Below are positions 48,903-60,579 of a DNA stretch of 64,000 bases, one piece after another. The notes below the pieces were generated by a model. That model was not told where the DNA came from. It saw only the letters and a program-made list of their open reading frames with translations, and did not search any database. The stretch spans positions 66,000,150 to 66,064,149 of the forward strand of contig JASEVX010000003.1 of assembly GCA_031761405.1 (NCBI GenBank). Reading direction: 5' to 3'. The first letter of the stretch is position 1. Every line of letters begins with the position of its first letter. Source of the stretch: Serripes groenlandicus. Taxonomy: Eukaryota > Mollusca > Bivalvia > Cardiida > Cardiidae. The position numbers were made by a program, and so were the translations under genes.

Positions 48903-48990
48903 CTGATTTAGGTTGAACTTATTGTGATTTAGGTTGAACTTATTGTGATTTAGGTTGAAATTATTGTGATTTAGGATGAAATTATTGTTT
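48903..48990. repeat. 21-bp tandem repeat, four copies
   Basis: TGATTTAGGTTGAACTTATTG repeated four times, the last two with A for C. Confidence 0.9.
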
Positions 48991-49096
48991 CTTCTCTGTG
49001 TCAAATGTTGATGCTGTGTCAAATATTAAGATTTTTCATTATTAAATAAAATATATATATACAATAATTGCTTTTCATTTGAACTGATAGATCAAA

Positions 49097-49344
49097 TCGA
49101 GGGCTTGGCGTGAAACGGTTGTAACTCCAAACCTTTTTTGAAAACTCTGGATTAGGGGTAATTTTTACCCTTTTGTAAACAATGCAAATTTATGTGCCAT
49201 CGCTCAGAACGAGCAATGGCACCTAAATTTCCATTGTTTACCAAGAAAAATGATTTAAGGCTCATAAAGACTTTATGGCGAGGTAAATAATCTTGGTAAA
49301 AAAATACAAATTTAAGTTACAGCCGTTTCACACCAAGCCCTCGA
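49097..49344. mobile_element. Third palindromic MITE family (TCGAGGGCTTGG ends)
   Basis: About 30-bp terminal inverted repeats beginning TCGAGGGCTTGG (49097-49126, 49315-49344, 3 mismatches or so) and a separate central palindrome, arms 49175-49205 and 49211-49241, with CGCTC-AGAAC-GAGC in the middle. Target duplication not clear. 248 bp. Confidence 0.85.
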
Positions 49345-49564
49345 AATTATTATGCTCCTCGAAAAGTTAGGCTGAATGTGCATCTAATGCCAACGTTGTT
49401 TGTCCGTCCGTTTCTTGGTACGTGCGACTTCTCGTGTGTCTTTCTCGTGTGTCTGCGTTACTGGCAAAACTGCAGTCTAAAACTGGATAAATATCTTAAT
49501 GGAAAACCACCATACTTAGAGGAAATAAATACCAAACTTACCACCCTTCGATACTATAATACAT

Positions 49565-51735
49565 GAATAAGTGAACTTTCGTCGTGATATAACTGAAATA
49601 ATGATGAAAGCGGCGTAAAACTGCTTGTTGGAATTCCACGAGTCTTTATCTTCAGTACCAACCGCCTCGTAGAGCATCCGCCTTGGAGATTTTACAATTT
49701 GTTTGAATGGGTAGCCTACTTGGCGCTCAGTGTTGCGGGGTTAGCATGACGACTGATTGGATGGTGTCAGGATAGCCTCCTTGGCGCTCAGTGTTGCGGG
49801 GTTAGCATTACGACTGACTGGATGGTGTCAGGATAGCCTACTTGGCGCTCAGTGTTGCGGGGTTAGCATTACGACTGACTGGATGGTGTCAGGATAGCCT
49901 CCTTGGCGCTCAGTGTTGCGGGGTTAGCATTACGACTGATTGGATGGTGTCAGGATAGCCTCCTTGGCGCTCAGTGTTGCGGGGTTAGCATTACGACTGA
50001 TTGGATGGTGTCAGGATAGCCTCCTTGGCGCTCAGTGTTGCGGGGTTAGCATTACGACTGACTGGATGGTGTCGGGATAGCCTCCTTGGCGCTCAGTGTT
50101 GCGGCGACTGACTGGATGGTGTCAGGATAGCCTCCTTGGCGCTCAGGGTTGCGGGGTTAGCATTACGAATGACTGGATGGTGTCAGGATAGCCTCCTTGG
50201 CGCTCAGGGTTTCGGGGTTAGCATTACGACTGACTGGATGGTGTCAGGATAGCCTCCTTGGCGCTCAGTGTTTCGGGGTTAGCATTACGACTGACTGGAT
50301 GGTGTCAGGATAGCCTACTTGGCGCTCAGGGTTGCGGGGTTAGCATGACGACTGACTGAATGGTGTCAGGATAGCCTCCTTGGCGCTCAGGGTTGCGGGG
50401 TTAGCATTACGACTGACTGAATGGTGTCAGGATAGCCTCCTTGGCGCTCAGGGTTGCGGGGTTAGCATTACGACTGACTGGATGGTGTCAGGATAGCCTC
50501 CTTGGCGCTCAGGGTTGCGGGGTTAGCATTACGACTGACTGAATGGTGTCAGGATAGCCTCCTTGGCTCTCAGGGTTGCGGGGTTAGCATTACGACTGAC
50601 TGGATGGTGTCAGGATAGCCTCCTTAGCGCTCAGGGTGTCGGGGTTAGCATAACGACTGACTGGATGGTGTCAGGATAGCCTCCTTGGCGCTCAGGGTTG
50701 CGGGGTTAGCATTACGACTGACTGGATGGTGTCAGGATAGCCTCCTTGCCGTTCGGGGTTAGCATTACGACTGACTGGATGGTGTCAGGATAGCCTCATA
50801 GGCGCTCAGGGTTTCGGGGTTAGCATTACGACTGGCTGGATGGTGTCAGGATAGCCTCCTTGGCGCTCAGGGTTTCGGGGTTAGCATTACGACTGGCTGG
50901 ATGGTGTCAGGATAGCCTCCTTGGCGCTCAGGGTTTCGGGGTTATCATTACGACTGACTGGATGGTGTCAGGATAGCCTCCTTGGCGCTCAGGGTGTCGG
51001 GGTTAGCATAACGACTGACTGGATGGTGTCAGGATAGCCTCCTTGGCGCTCAGGGTTTCGGGGTTAGCATTACGACTGACTGGATGGTGTCAGGATAGCC
51101 TCCTTGGCGCTCAGGGTTTCGGGGTTAGCATTACGACTGGCTGGATGGTGTCAGGATAGCCTCCTTGGCGCTCAGGGTTTCGGGGTTATCATTACGACTG
51201 ACTGGATGGTGTCAGGATAGCCTCCTTGGCGCTCAGGGTGTCGGGGTTAGCATAACGACTGACTGGATGGTGTCAGGATAGCCTCCTTGGCGCTCAGGGT
51301 TTCGGGGTTATCATTACGACTGACTGGATGGTGTCAGGATAGCCTCCTTGGCGCTCAGGGTTTCGGGGTTAGCATTACGACTGACTGGATGGTGTCAGGA
51401 TAGCCTCCTTGGCGCTCAGGGTTTCGGGGTTATCATTACGACTGACTGGATGGTGTCAGGATAGCCTCCTTGGCGCTCAGGGTTTCGGGGTTAGCATTAC
51501 GACTGACTGGATGGTGTCAGGATATCCTCCTTGGCGCTCAGGGTTTCGGGGTTATCATTACGACTGACTGGATGGTGACAGGATAGCCTCCTTGCCTCCT
51601 TGCCGCTCAGTGTTGCGTGATTAGCATTACGACTGACTGGATGGTGTCAGGATAAATTGACCAGCAGTTCTTGTAACTTACACAGGAAACTCCGTGGTAT
51701 AACTGAAATATTGTTGAAAGCGGTTTAAATCACAA
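49565..51735 (+). mobile_element. SINE expanded by an internal minisatellite
   Basis: An A-box-like TCGTAGAGCATCCGCC near 49668 precedes the array. After the array the sequence continues as the usual SINE 3' end (GATAAATTGACCAGCAG, CTTGTAACTTACACAGG, TATAACTGAAATATTG). An older SINE tail is at 49565-49625. Confidence 0.75.
49712..51655 (+). repeat. 61-bp minisatellite, about 32 copies
   Basis: The unit runs GATAGCCTCCTTGGCGCTCA, GGGTTTCGGGGTTAGCATTA, CGACTGACTGGATGGTGTCA, G. The period is exactly 61 bp in most of the array. Variants such as GTGTCGGGGTTAGCATAACG recur at 244-bp spacing (four units: about 50994 and 51238), so blocks of several units were copied. A few units are truncated (near 50106 and 50750). 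Confidence 0.95.
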
Positions 51736-51739
51736 TCCA

Positions 51740-52370
51740 ATGTATTTTTAGTATCAAGTAGAAATTTTTAATTCTTATTTCTCCCCGCATTTTCCTACAA
51801 TGGTACAAAAACAAACTGTCTGATGCAACTGCTTCAATAGTCGTCGATATCGGGGAAAGGATCAGAATCAATCCGTCACAGCGAATGAGACAATTAAGTC
51901 AATATTCGTGTAATGTGAATTGTATAATGGTTGCATTGAAATACGAAAAACTGTTGCCCATGAATAAAATGATGGTTTTATTAATAGGAGTTAAATGAAG
52001 AACAAACAGAGAAACTGAGCTGTGATTCCATTTATGTACGTTTTATCGATTTCATTCATCAGAAATCTCTATAGTGATGAAGTTTAAGGATGAACTCTGG
52101 CAAATTGGCTAGCGAAACTTCGTAAAGCATGCACCACGATTTCCTCCGTAACTACACTGTAATTTTCGTATCGCATGAGGTTTATTTCATGCGGCCAATC
52201 AAGCGACTGCATTTCACCTCATAAATTATTCATGAGTACGACATTGTTACAGCCAATTTGCCTAGGGCATCATATATTTTATGAAAACCCTGGGTACCGA
52301 GGATGCGTTTATCGAACAGTCAGCTTTTCCATGCATTTTTGTGTATCACACAGTCATGTTTATCAACAAT
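51740..52370. other. Intergenic, nothing clear
   Basis: A weak MITE trace (CGATATCGGGGAAAGG) near 51845. Otherwise unassigned AT-rich sequence. Confidence 0.4.
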
Positions 52371-52371
52371 T

Positions 52372-52583
52372 TACGACAATTCTGCAGCAGGTGACTTTTG
52401 AATATTTTTTGTCAAAAATGGAAAATATCTATAATTGAATGGATAACCTATGAGTAAAAGTAAACCACATTGTGGTAAAATGAGAAATTGTTCGTTTTGA
52501 TCAATTTCTTATTTTGTCACTATGTTTTCAAAAAGCCGTCTGCTGCAGAGGCGTCAGAAAGCGTCTATATAAGGGAAAGGGTC
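52372..52583. mobile_element. TTAA-MITE, both tips mutated
   Basis: CGACAATTCTGCAGCAGGTG to AAGGGAAAGGGTCA; palindrome variant GTTCGTTTTGATC. Confidence 0.75.
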
Positions 52584-52592
52584 ACATAACAT

Positions 52593-53050
52593 TTTACCTT
52601 TCCCACATACAACAATGATGCAGCAGACGAACGGTTGGATACATGACGACAACGAGGTGGAAAATCTCTATAAATGAATGTATAACTATTAAATAAACTT
52701 TTAAACATTGTGGCAAAAGGAGAAATTCCTCATCAAGAGCAATTTCTCCTTTAACCATTTCCCTCATACGACAATTCTGCAGCAGACGACTTTGAACGTA
52801 TTTTGTCAAAAATAGAATATCTCTTTAATTGAATGGATAACCTATGACAAAAAGTGGAAAACATTTTGGCAAAAGAAGAAATTGCACGTTTTGTGCAATT
52901 TCTTCTTTTGTCACTATGTTTTCAAAAAGCCGTCTGCTGCAGAGGCGTCAGAAAGCGTCCATATGAGGGAAAGGGTTAAACACAAGAAATGTCGTGTGCT
53001 GCAGATGCGTCAGAAAGGTTAGAAAGTGTTGTATGTTGGAAAGGGTTATT
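52593..53050. mobile_element. TTAA-MITE interrupted by another MITE
   Basis: Outer copy: CTTTCCCACATACAACAATG up to GAGCAATTTCTCCTTTAA, resuming after the inner copy with AAATGTCGTGTGCTGCAGAT and ending GTTGGAAAGGGTTA. Confidence 0.8.
52751..52979. mobile_element. TTAA-MITE, inner copy
   Basis: TTAACCATTTCCCTCATACG to GAGGGAAAGGGTTAA, TTAA on both sides; centre GCACGTTTTGTGC. Confidence 0.92.
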
Positions 53051-53129
53051 TCGAGGTATGAATTATTTAGCTACAGGAAGATGTTCACATTAAATTATAA
53101 GTCAAGATCCCTGTTCTGCTGGGTAATCG

Positions 53130-53270
53130 GAACAAGCATAAATGAGCCGTCCCGCGAGAAAACCAACATCGTGGGCTTTGCGTAAAGTATCGATCCGGAT
53201 CAGCCTAAGCATGCCGTGCAGGCTTATCCGGATAGACACGTTTCGCCTCCTGTGAATTTTCTGTTTCAGG
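53130..53270. repeat. Palindromic interspersed repeat
   Basis: GATCCGGATCAGCCTAAGC and GTGCAGGCTTATCCGGAT form a hairpin around CATGCC (about 53192-53232). Confidence 0.65.
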
Positions 53271-53279
53271 AATCATTAC

Positions 53280-53940
53280 TATATAGTATACCTCTATCCC
53301 CCTGAGACGGAATGTGTCAGCGGGTTGCCATAAAGCGCAACTAAATGTTTGGTTAATGCCGAGACATATAACATATAAATTTATATGTCTCTGGTTAATG
53401 TCATATTTAACACCAAATTATATGCTTTGTAGCAACCCGTTTTGTAATACAAATTTCAAAGGTGATTTAAACTGTATATTTCAACTTAAAATTAAAAGAA
53501 ACGTATGTACAAATATTAATAAGGTCTTATTTCAGAAGGTTAAGACAGAAACATTGCATACATAATACATACAAGAAAAGCAAGAACCTGTTTTGTAATA
53601 CCAATTTTTGAGACTCAACCCGTTTTGAAATAAAAAAAATAACGGAAATGTATTAATCTGTTTCTTTCAGCTATAAATTACAAGGAATCAATACACAATT
53701 GTTAAATTATTCTTATTTAAGAAGGATGGTAATAAAATCTCACGTGAAACATACATGCATATCAAGAACCCTTTTTGGAATACCGCATTTTCAGACTCAA
53801 CCTGTTTTGTAATAAACATCTCAAAGATGTAAGTATTTTTTTATTTCAATTATAATACTTTCAGAAGGGTGATAATTAAATCGCGCATTTAAATTAAAAT
53901 CAATAAAGAATTCAATAAAGAAGTTTATCTGCCTATGTAC
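53280..53940. other. AT-rich with short direct repeats, no gene
   Basis: A phrase like AACC(C/T)GTTTTG(T/A)AATA occurs near 53440, 53590, 53620 and 53800, spaced irregularly: a diverged tandem array of about 180 bp is possible. Confidence 0.45.
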
Positions 53941-55383
53941 GTCTATCATCATGAATGTATGTCTATCGCCATGTATATATGTCTATCATCATGAATGTAT
54001 GTCTATCATCATGTGTGTCTTTATGTATGTATATCACTATGCATTTCTATTTGTGTTTATGCATGTGTCTCTGAATTTATGTCTATCTGAGTGTATGTCT
54101 ATCTGTATTTATGTCTTTATGTTTATGTATACATGTATGTCCGTGTATCTCTCCATCGATCTGATGGTGTAACTGTCAGTCTGCCTGTTTGTCTGTTTGC
54201 ATGTATATCCTTGTGTATGTCAATCTGTATGTTTATCTGTCTATGCGTTTGTAAGTCTACCGGTCTATGTATTTGTATGTCTTTCTGTTTATGTTTGTCT
54301 ATCATCTTGTCTCTATCATTATGTACGTCTATCACTATGTATGTATATCTGCATTTATTCATGTGTCTCTGAATTTATGCCTATATGAATTTATGGCTAT
54401 CCATTTGTGTGTCTTTATGTGTATATATGTATCCGTCTGGCTGTTGGTGTAACTGTCAATCTGCCAGTATGTCTGTATGCATGCATATACGTGTGTATGT
54501 CAATCTGTATCTTTATCTGTCTATGCGTGTGTCTGCTGTCTATCTGCCTATGTATGTCTATCATCATGTATGTCTAATATCGTGTGGCTATCACTATGTA
54601 TGTATATCTGCATTAATTCATGTATCTCTGAATATATGCCTTTCTGAATTTATGTATTACTTTATTTATGTCTTTATGTGTATATATATGTATGTCCGTC
54701 TATCTCTCCGTCTAGCTCCTGGTGTAACTGTCAATATGTCAGTAGGTCTGTATGCATGCATATACGTGTGTATGTCAATCTGTATCTTTAGCTTTCGATT
54801 TGCCTATGCATGTCTATCTGAATCTATGCCTTTCTGAATGCATGTATTACTGTATTTATGTCTTTATGTGTATGTATATATGTATGTCCGTCTATCTCTG
54901 CGTCTAGCTGTTGGTGTAACTGGTGTAACTGGTGTAACTGTCAATTTGCCTGTATGTCTGTATGCATGTATCTACATGTGTATGTCAATTGGTATGTTTA
55001 TATATCTATGCGTTTGTCTGTCTATCTGTCTGTGCATGTCTATCATCATGAATGTCTATCATCGTGTGTCTATCATTATGTATGTATATCTGAATGTATG
55101 CATGTGTCTCTGAAATTATGCATATCTGAATTATTCATGTCTATCTGAGTGAATGTCTTTATGTTTACGTATATATGTATGTCCGTCTATCTCTCCGTCT
55201 ATCTGTTGGTGTAATTGTCAATCTGCCTCTATGTCTATATGCATGTATATCCGTGTGTGTGTATCTGTCTATGTGTGTGTATGTATATATGTATATGTAT
55301 GCGTATGTCTATCTGTCTATGTATGTCTATCATCATGTATGTTTTTGACTGTAAATGTATATCTGTATGTAATCAAGTCTCTC
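53941..55383. repeat. Degenerate TATGTCTATC-rich satellite
   Basis: Built from short TATGTCTATC-like words. A longer block containing TCTATCTCTCCGTCTA, GTTGGTGTAACTGTCAATC and GTATGCATG(C/T)ATAT recurs about five times (near 54145, 54435, 54700, 54885 and 55185) at unequal spacings of 190-300 bp. The open frames here are repeat translation, not genes. Confidence 0.85.
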
Positions 55384-56022
55384 TTGTATTAATGTATGTC
55401 TATCTGTATTACTATTTAAGTATATCGAAGTGTATGTCTATCTGTATTTTATTTATGTCTATCTAAGTGTTTGTCTATCTGTATTACTATTTAAGTATAT
55501 CTAAGTGTATGTCTATCTGTATTACTATTTATGTCTATCTGAGTGTATGTCTATCTGTATTACTATTTAAGTTTATCTAAGTGTATGTCTATCTGTATTA
55601 CTATTTATGTCTATCTGAGTGTATGTCTATCTGTATTACTATTTAAGTTTATCTAAGTGTATGTCTATCTGTATTACTATTTAAGTATATCTAAGTGTAT
55701 GTCTATTTGTATTACTATTTATGTCTATCTGAGTGTATGTCTATCTGTATTACTATTTAAGTTTATCTAAGTGTACGTCTATCTGTATTACTATTTATGT
55801 CTATCTGAGTGTATGTCTATCTGTATTACTATTTATGTCTATCTGAGTGTATGTCTATCTGTATTACTATTTAAGTATATATAAGTGTATGTCTATTTGT
55901 ATTACTATTTATGTCTATCTGAGTGTATGTCTATCTGTATTACTATTTAAGTATATCTAAGTGTATGTCTATCTGTATTACTATTTATGTCTATCTGAGT
56001 GTATGTCTATCTGTATTACTAT
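55384..56022. repeat. 38-bp satellite in alternating types
   Basis: The unit starts TATGTCTATCTGTATTACTA. Type A continues TTTAAGT(A/T)TATCTAAGTG, type B TTTATGTCTATCTGAGTG. A and B alternate often, giving a 76-bp higher-order period. Confidence 0.9.
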
Positions 56023-56029
56023 ATTTCGG

Positions 56030-57110
56030 TAAACTAAGCCGGCCTCTTAAGTCATGGATGCAGTATGTGAACATTGTAAATCGTGTAGATCAGACAGTGT
56101 AGTTACAATATTGCAATTTAACTTCTAAGTATATATTACATATAATAGTTGCTGCAAGATGCAGCAATTGGCGCGGGAATCAGCATGTTATGGCTTAAGA
56201 AATACTGTTTGATTCGAAAAACACGAAACCCGCTTTTAAATATATGATATAAATATATGATAACAATAGTGTTTTAGTTAAATACGTAAAACGAAAACAA
56301 AAACAAAAATACCTTTTCCCAACTAAACGTGTTGACCTCGGTCTCCCAAAATTATTGTAAACATTTGTCTGCGCATGCGCGTCCTTTCCCCCCTCTTAAT
56401 ATATTCTTAATATCGCAAAATTTAGGACAATAACTTCGCATTTATGAAAATATTCCCATTTTCCTAATGTAACGGGAACGGGGTATAGGTATAGGTATAA
56501 ATATCACTTCTACAGCCTTGCTGTGGAAGCCGGCGTTTATAGCGATGTTGGTAGAGTGGTTGACCTTTGTGTAAAGTTAAGCAACGTTCATCAAGTTGTC
56601 TCGAAATATATTACTGAATTACAGTAAGAACTACTAGAACCTTAGCCCATTTTGTTTTATGTGGTTCCGTCGTCTGCTACATAAACGTTTGTGTCTTGGT
56701 CATATCACCATTTATACCATTTGTAAATGGCCAAAGGCAAGATGCCGATTAGCAAATTTAAACTTGAAACACTTGTCAAATGATGCACCTATGACTAAAT
56801 GATATGTAGATAGACATTGAAGGCTTTTCTGAAACAGTGCGAATTCAAGCTGACTACTCAATTTAATCTGGATCTATACTGTTCAGGAATGCGAACGTAT
56901 ACCTTTCGTTTAAATGGGCTCAAATGCGGAAAACAATCTTAATTACTTAATTCTTGTAACATATTATTTACGATATGTCAGTGCTTTGTACAAATATAAA
57001 TATAATAACATAGTGTTTACACCAAATGAAGAATGTCAAGGACGTTCGGAATCGGTGGGCTGGAAAGATGTTTGTGAGATCTACCTTGTAACCTCCAGTT
57101 GTAAACTGTT
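56030..57110. other. Intergenic, nothing recognised
   Basis: No gene seen. A GGTATA triplet array lies near 56482-56500. Short open frames lack coding features. Confidence 0.45.
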
Positions 57111-57115
57111 TTCAC

Positions 57116-57605
57116 TTAACCCTTTCCCTTCTACCGATTCGATATCCTACTGGTTAAGACATTCGATTTGGGAGTGACAGGTCGAAGGTTCGAAACCAAG
57201 TGGTCGACAGTGGGGGTCCGTTCTGGAATGGTCGGTTGGGTAGCTGCCGGCTTGTTACATAATGGTACCAAAAGCCTGTCTGCGCGGTGCCTGGACAAAA
57301 ATAAGACTCGGGAAGTAAAAATATTCGGGACAAACGGTGTTTCATCATGATAAGTCAGAAATGACTGGTCCCTTTCAATAGTGGTGACACTATAACAAAC
57401 ACTAACTTTACTCATAGACGTATTATGAAGCCTCTGCAGCAGACCATTTTCGAAAACATTGTGGCAAAAGGAGAATTTGCTCATATTTTTTCAATTATAT
57501 TCAATTGGCTTTTGTCTTTGTTTCTTTTTTTAATTATATACATTTTCCATTTTTTGGGGCCAATATGTTTTCAAACTCGTCTGCTGCTGTATGTCGGAAA
57601 GATTC
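57116..57605. mobile_element. TTAA-MITE interrupted by a SINE
   Basis: TTAACCCTTTCCCTTC at 57117 is the left tip; after the SINE the element goes on with ACTCATAGACG, CCTCTGCAGCAGACC and GAAAACATTGTGGCAAAAGG, and ends GTATGTCGGAAAGATTC. Confidence 0.65.
57130..57400 (+). mobile_element. tRNA-derived SINE of another family
   Basis: CTACTGGTTAAGACATTCG (A-box-like), AAGGTTCGAAACCAAG (B box), then a body with GGTAGCTGCCGGCTTGTTAC. It is not a complete tRNA. Confidence 0.65.
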
Positions 57606-57689
57606 AAAACATTTTTGATTGTAAATTTTTTACACAAAACCTGTTTTAAACGTCTGTAACATTTTAATGATAAACTAGATGGAATGTCG

Positions 57690-57830
57690 TCGAAAAGAAA
57701 CACGTTTCATACGTTTGGAGAAAACACTTTTGCAAATGGAGGAAATGTTAAATCCAAGAAATATCTCCTCTCTCCCCAACTTCCAAATATTTCCCGAACT
57801 TAACAAGTCGTCTGCTGCAGTATCGCTTGA
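57690..57830. mobile_element. TTAA-MITE remnant
   Basis: GAAAACACTTTTGCAAATGG, AATATCTCCTCTCTCCCC and AAGTCGTCTGCTGCAGTA. Confidence 0.55.
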
Positions 57831-57899
57831 AGTCAAATCAGCCATATGTAATGAGTAAGACGAGAAGTACGTACATATTTGCCTAGAAACATTCTCATG

Positions 57900-58500
57900 T
57901 TTCGGAAACGACTATATTTCGTTTCAATGAACCTACTTTAAATAAACGGTTTTTACGAAAAGAACTGCAGCTAATAAGAATAATGATACAGGTGTAATAC
58001 GCCTCCAAATCCAACCCAGCGAAAAAAAAACTCGGTGCTCAACAAAGGCTATTTCTAAATTTAGGTTTTCTATGAAAACAACTACAGTTAATACGAATAA
58101 TGATATAGGTTTAATATGCAAAATTATTTTAAGGTGCATATAATGCGCACCACCGTAAAAATACTCTGACGGGCCCTCCTGACGAAACCACATACATACT
58201 CAACAAAGGTTAGTTTAAACATATTTTATTAAGAAATAGTTGCACAATAGTATATTTGTAATACATGTCATGTACTAAGGATTGTTAAACAAGACACTTA
58301 TACAAATTCCTTTCCTAAGACAAATTTGCACCATATTTAAAATGCATGGCGTATTGATAATGCGTTTGCATTATATATGATAATTGAAATTAGATTATAT
58401 ACTATTATCTCAATAGATCTTACTTTAGATTACAAGTTTTTTTTCTAATATCATTACTGTTATGTCACACCCAGAGTCCCCAGCAGCAAAGAACACGCAC
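57900..58500. repeat. Intergenic with a two-copy diverged duplication
   Basis: Segments at about 57930-58010 and 58062-58120 share TTTACGAAAAGAACTGCAG/TCTATGAAAACAACTACAG and TAATACGAATAATGATA(C/T)AGG. No gene. Confidence 0.5.
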
Positions 58501-60110
58501 ACGACAATCCTCACCCCGTACTTAATCTCTTGGTTGCATCAATATATTTCTGGACATTAAGAAAGATTGCCCTGTTTGATTCGAACGATAAACGCTCGTC
58601 GCCAAAGAGAAGGCAGTTGATAGTAGGTGGACATGAAAGATTGGAGAAAAATGTGTTGCGGGCAGTACGATATGATGGACAGTGGAACTGAGAAGAAAAT
58701 GGTTGGCTGTCTCTACACTACGACAAGCACATAGGTCAGATTCAACGATATTGCGGCGATAAAGATCAAAGTTAAGTGAGCTGCATCCTAATTTCAAACG
58801 TGCATGGTTGATTTGTTGCTTCCGACCACCGACGTTATATATAGGGTTAGACTTGTGTTGTACGCCGCGGATCTTGTTTCTAAAAGAAGGTATAGTAGGG
58901 ATGGCGAGTTGCGGACAACGGGAGAGAGTTCATTCCACTCACGGATAGTTTTTGGTAGGAACGAGGAACCATAAAGTTAATTACGCGTGTGTATGGCGGG
59001 AACATCATGTGTAGATCGAAGATTGTAAGTAGGCCGATTTTGTTGGGGAACAAGGCCCGAAATATAAGAATGGGTAAGACGATTCTTCATTTTGTAAAAC
59101 ACAGTGAGGGGTGTTTTCTTCTACGTTCGGACAGAGTGTCCCAACGCAGTTCGCTAATAAGCCTGTCAGTATTGCAAAGTTTGGTTGCACCTGTAACGAT
59201 TCTAGCGGCCTCTATTTAAACTGCCTCAATGTCGTACTTAAACTTCTGAGAGCAGTTGTCACATATAGTATCACCATACTCCAAAAGGGGTCGAATAAAG
59301 GAAACGTACGTTCTCTCTAAGCAAGCTGGACCGGGATAACACAATCTTAAGTGAACGTAATAATCCAATACGTTTCCACGCTTTATCAGTTGTAGCTTTA
59401 ATATGAGAATTCCATTCAGCATCACCAGACAGAGTAAGACCTAGATGCTTATGGTTATTGACTTTGGTAATTGGGACGTTATCCATGACCAACGCTGGAT
59501 GCTGTGGCTTGATGCGCTTTCGCGAAAATATCAATGATACGGGGTTTGCTGGGTTAAAAGAAACGAGCCACATCTTTTACCATGAAAGTATATGAGGAAG
59601 ATCAGAGTTAAGAGCAACAGAGGATTGTGTGGGATCGTCGACAATAATGTATAGACTGGTATCATCAGCAAAAAGGCGGACATTGGTTTGGAACAATGGC
59701 ATTGATATAAATCAAGAAGAGAAGAGGTCCTGGGATTGAGCCTTGGGGGATGGCATTGATGGCGGACCAGTTGGATGTTCCATGGCGATGTCTGTTGCTA
59801 AGGTCGGAACGAATCCAAGATAATAAGGAGTCTTTGACACCGATTGATTCGAGTTTAAATAGAAGCCCGCCGTGCCATACTCGTTAGAAAGCCACCGCTA
59901 TATTACAGAACACTGATTTGACCTCCTTACCGTCACCAAGGGCTTTAACAATGTCATTGTATAGGAACAACGACTGGTTTGTTGTTGAGTCTCCCTTAAT
60001 ACAACCTGGCTGGTATTTTGTGAGAATCTCGTTAAAAGCAACGTAATTGTAAAGTTATTTGTAGACGCAAATTTGAACAAAGGTTTAGATCAGCCTGTGT
60101 AGACAGTTTA
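58500..60110 (-). pseudogene. Decayed non-LTR retrotransposon reverse transcriptase
   Basis: Read on the minus strand, broken frames give in order: VFCNIAVAF-stop-RVWHGGLLF (motif A region), SNRHRHGTSNWSAINAIPQG and GSIPGPLLFLIYINAIV (motif B), then VPITKVNNHKHLGLTLS, WNSHIKATTDKAWKRIG, YVSFIRPLLEYGD (thumb region), and near 58795-58600 LGCSSLNFDLYRRNIVES with a C-terminal Cys/His motif. This is the RT and C-terminal domain of a jockey/CR1-like LINE. Frameshifts (for example between 59573-59271 and 59425-59216), stops and loss of the catalytic DD box region show it is dead. No endonuclease part is visible upstream. Confidence 0.85.
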
Positions 60111-60389
60111 CGTTCGAAACAGACAATCGACGGACTTGACGCCAACTTTATAAGACGTTTCTAAGGCTGATCCTGAATATCGAACTTACCGAAAGTCACA
60201 GTCATAATTATAATTTAACAGATTTGCCTAGGCACACGCAGTCTATTTCTACTTTATTATGAACCGCGTCAGAGGACTTGGGGCCTTATTGACATTCCGA
60301 CGTGGAATCCTTTTAGGTCACATTGGCGTACAGATAGTGGGCTAGGCTTCTTTTTTTTTAATCAAAAGTTACATTAATTAAATCTTTGG

Positions 60390-60575
60390 CATAATTTGAA
60401 GCCTCTGCAGCAAACGACTTTTGTAAACCTTTTGATAAAAGGAGAAATTACTATTTACCACAATGATATCAACTGTAAAACTAAACGTTTATAAAAAGAG
60501 ACTTTCCAATTTGTTCACCACATGTTATCAAAGTCTTCAGCTACAGATTTGTTGTATATGGGAAAGGTTGTATGT
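60390..60575. mobile_element. TTAA-MITE, diverged
   Basis: GAAGCCTCTGCAGCAAACG, a reduced palindrome (ATAAAAGGAGAAATTAC) and GTTGTATATGGGAAAGG. Confidence 0.65.
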
Positions 60576-60579
60576 CTAT

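Noticed and set aside
49712..51655. Regular direct repeats that could suggest a CRISPR array
   Set aside because: No unique spacers between repeats; units are head-to-tail 61-bp copies in a eukaryotic genome.
53951..55466. Cys- and Tyr-rich open frames up to 150 codons resembling short membrane proteins
   Set aside because: Translation of the TATGTCTATC satellite in several overlapping frames.
57131..57484. 117-codon minus-strand frame
   Set aside because: It covers the SINE and the MITE on the reverse strand; no protein similarity recognised.
59005..59573. Possible active LINE
   Set aside because: Frameshifts and stops break the RT, and no endonuclease region is present.
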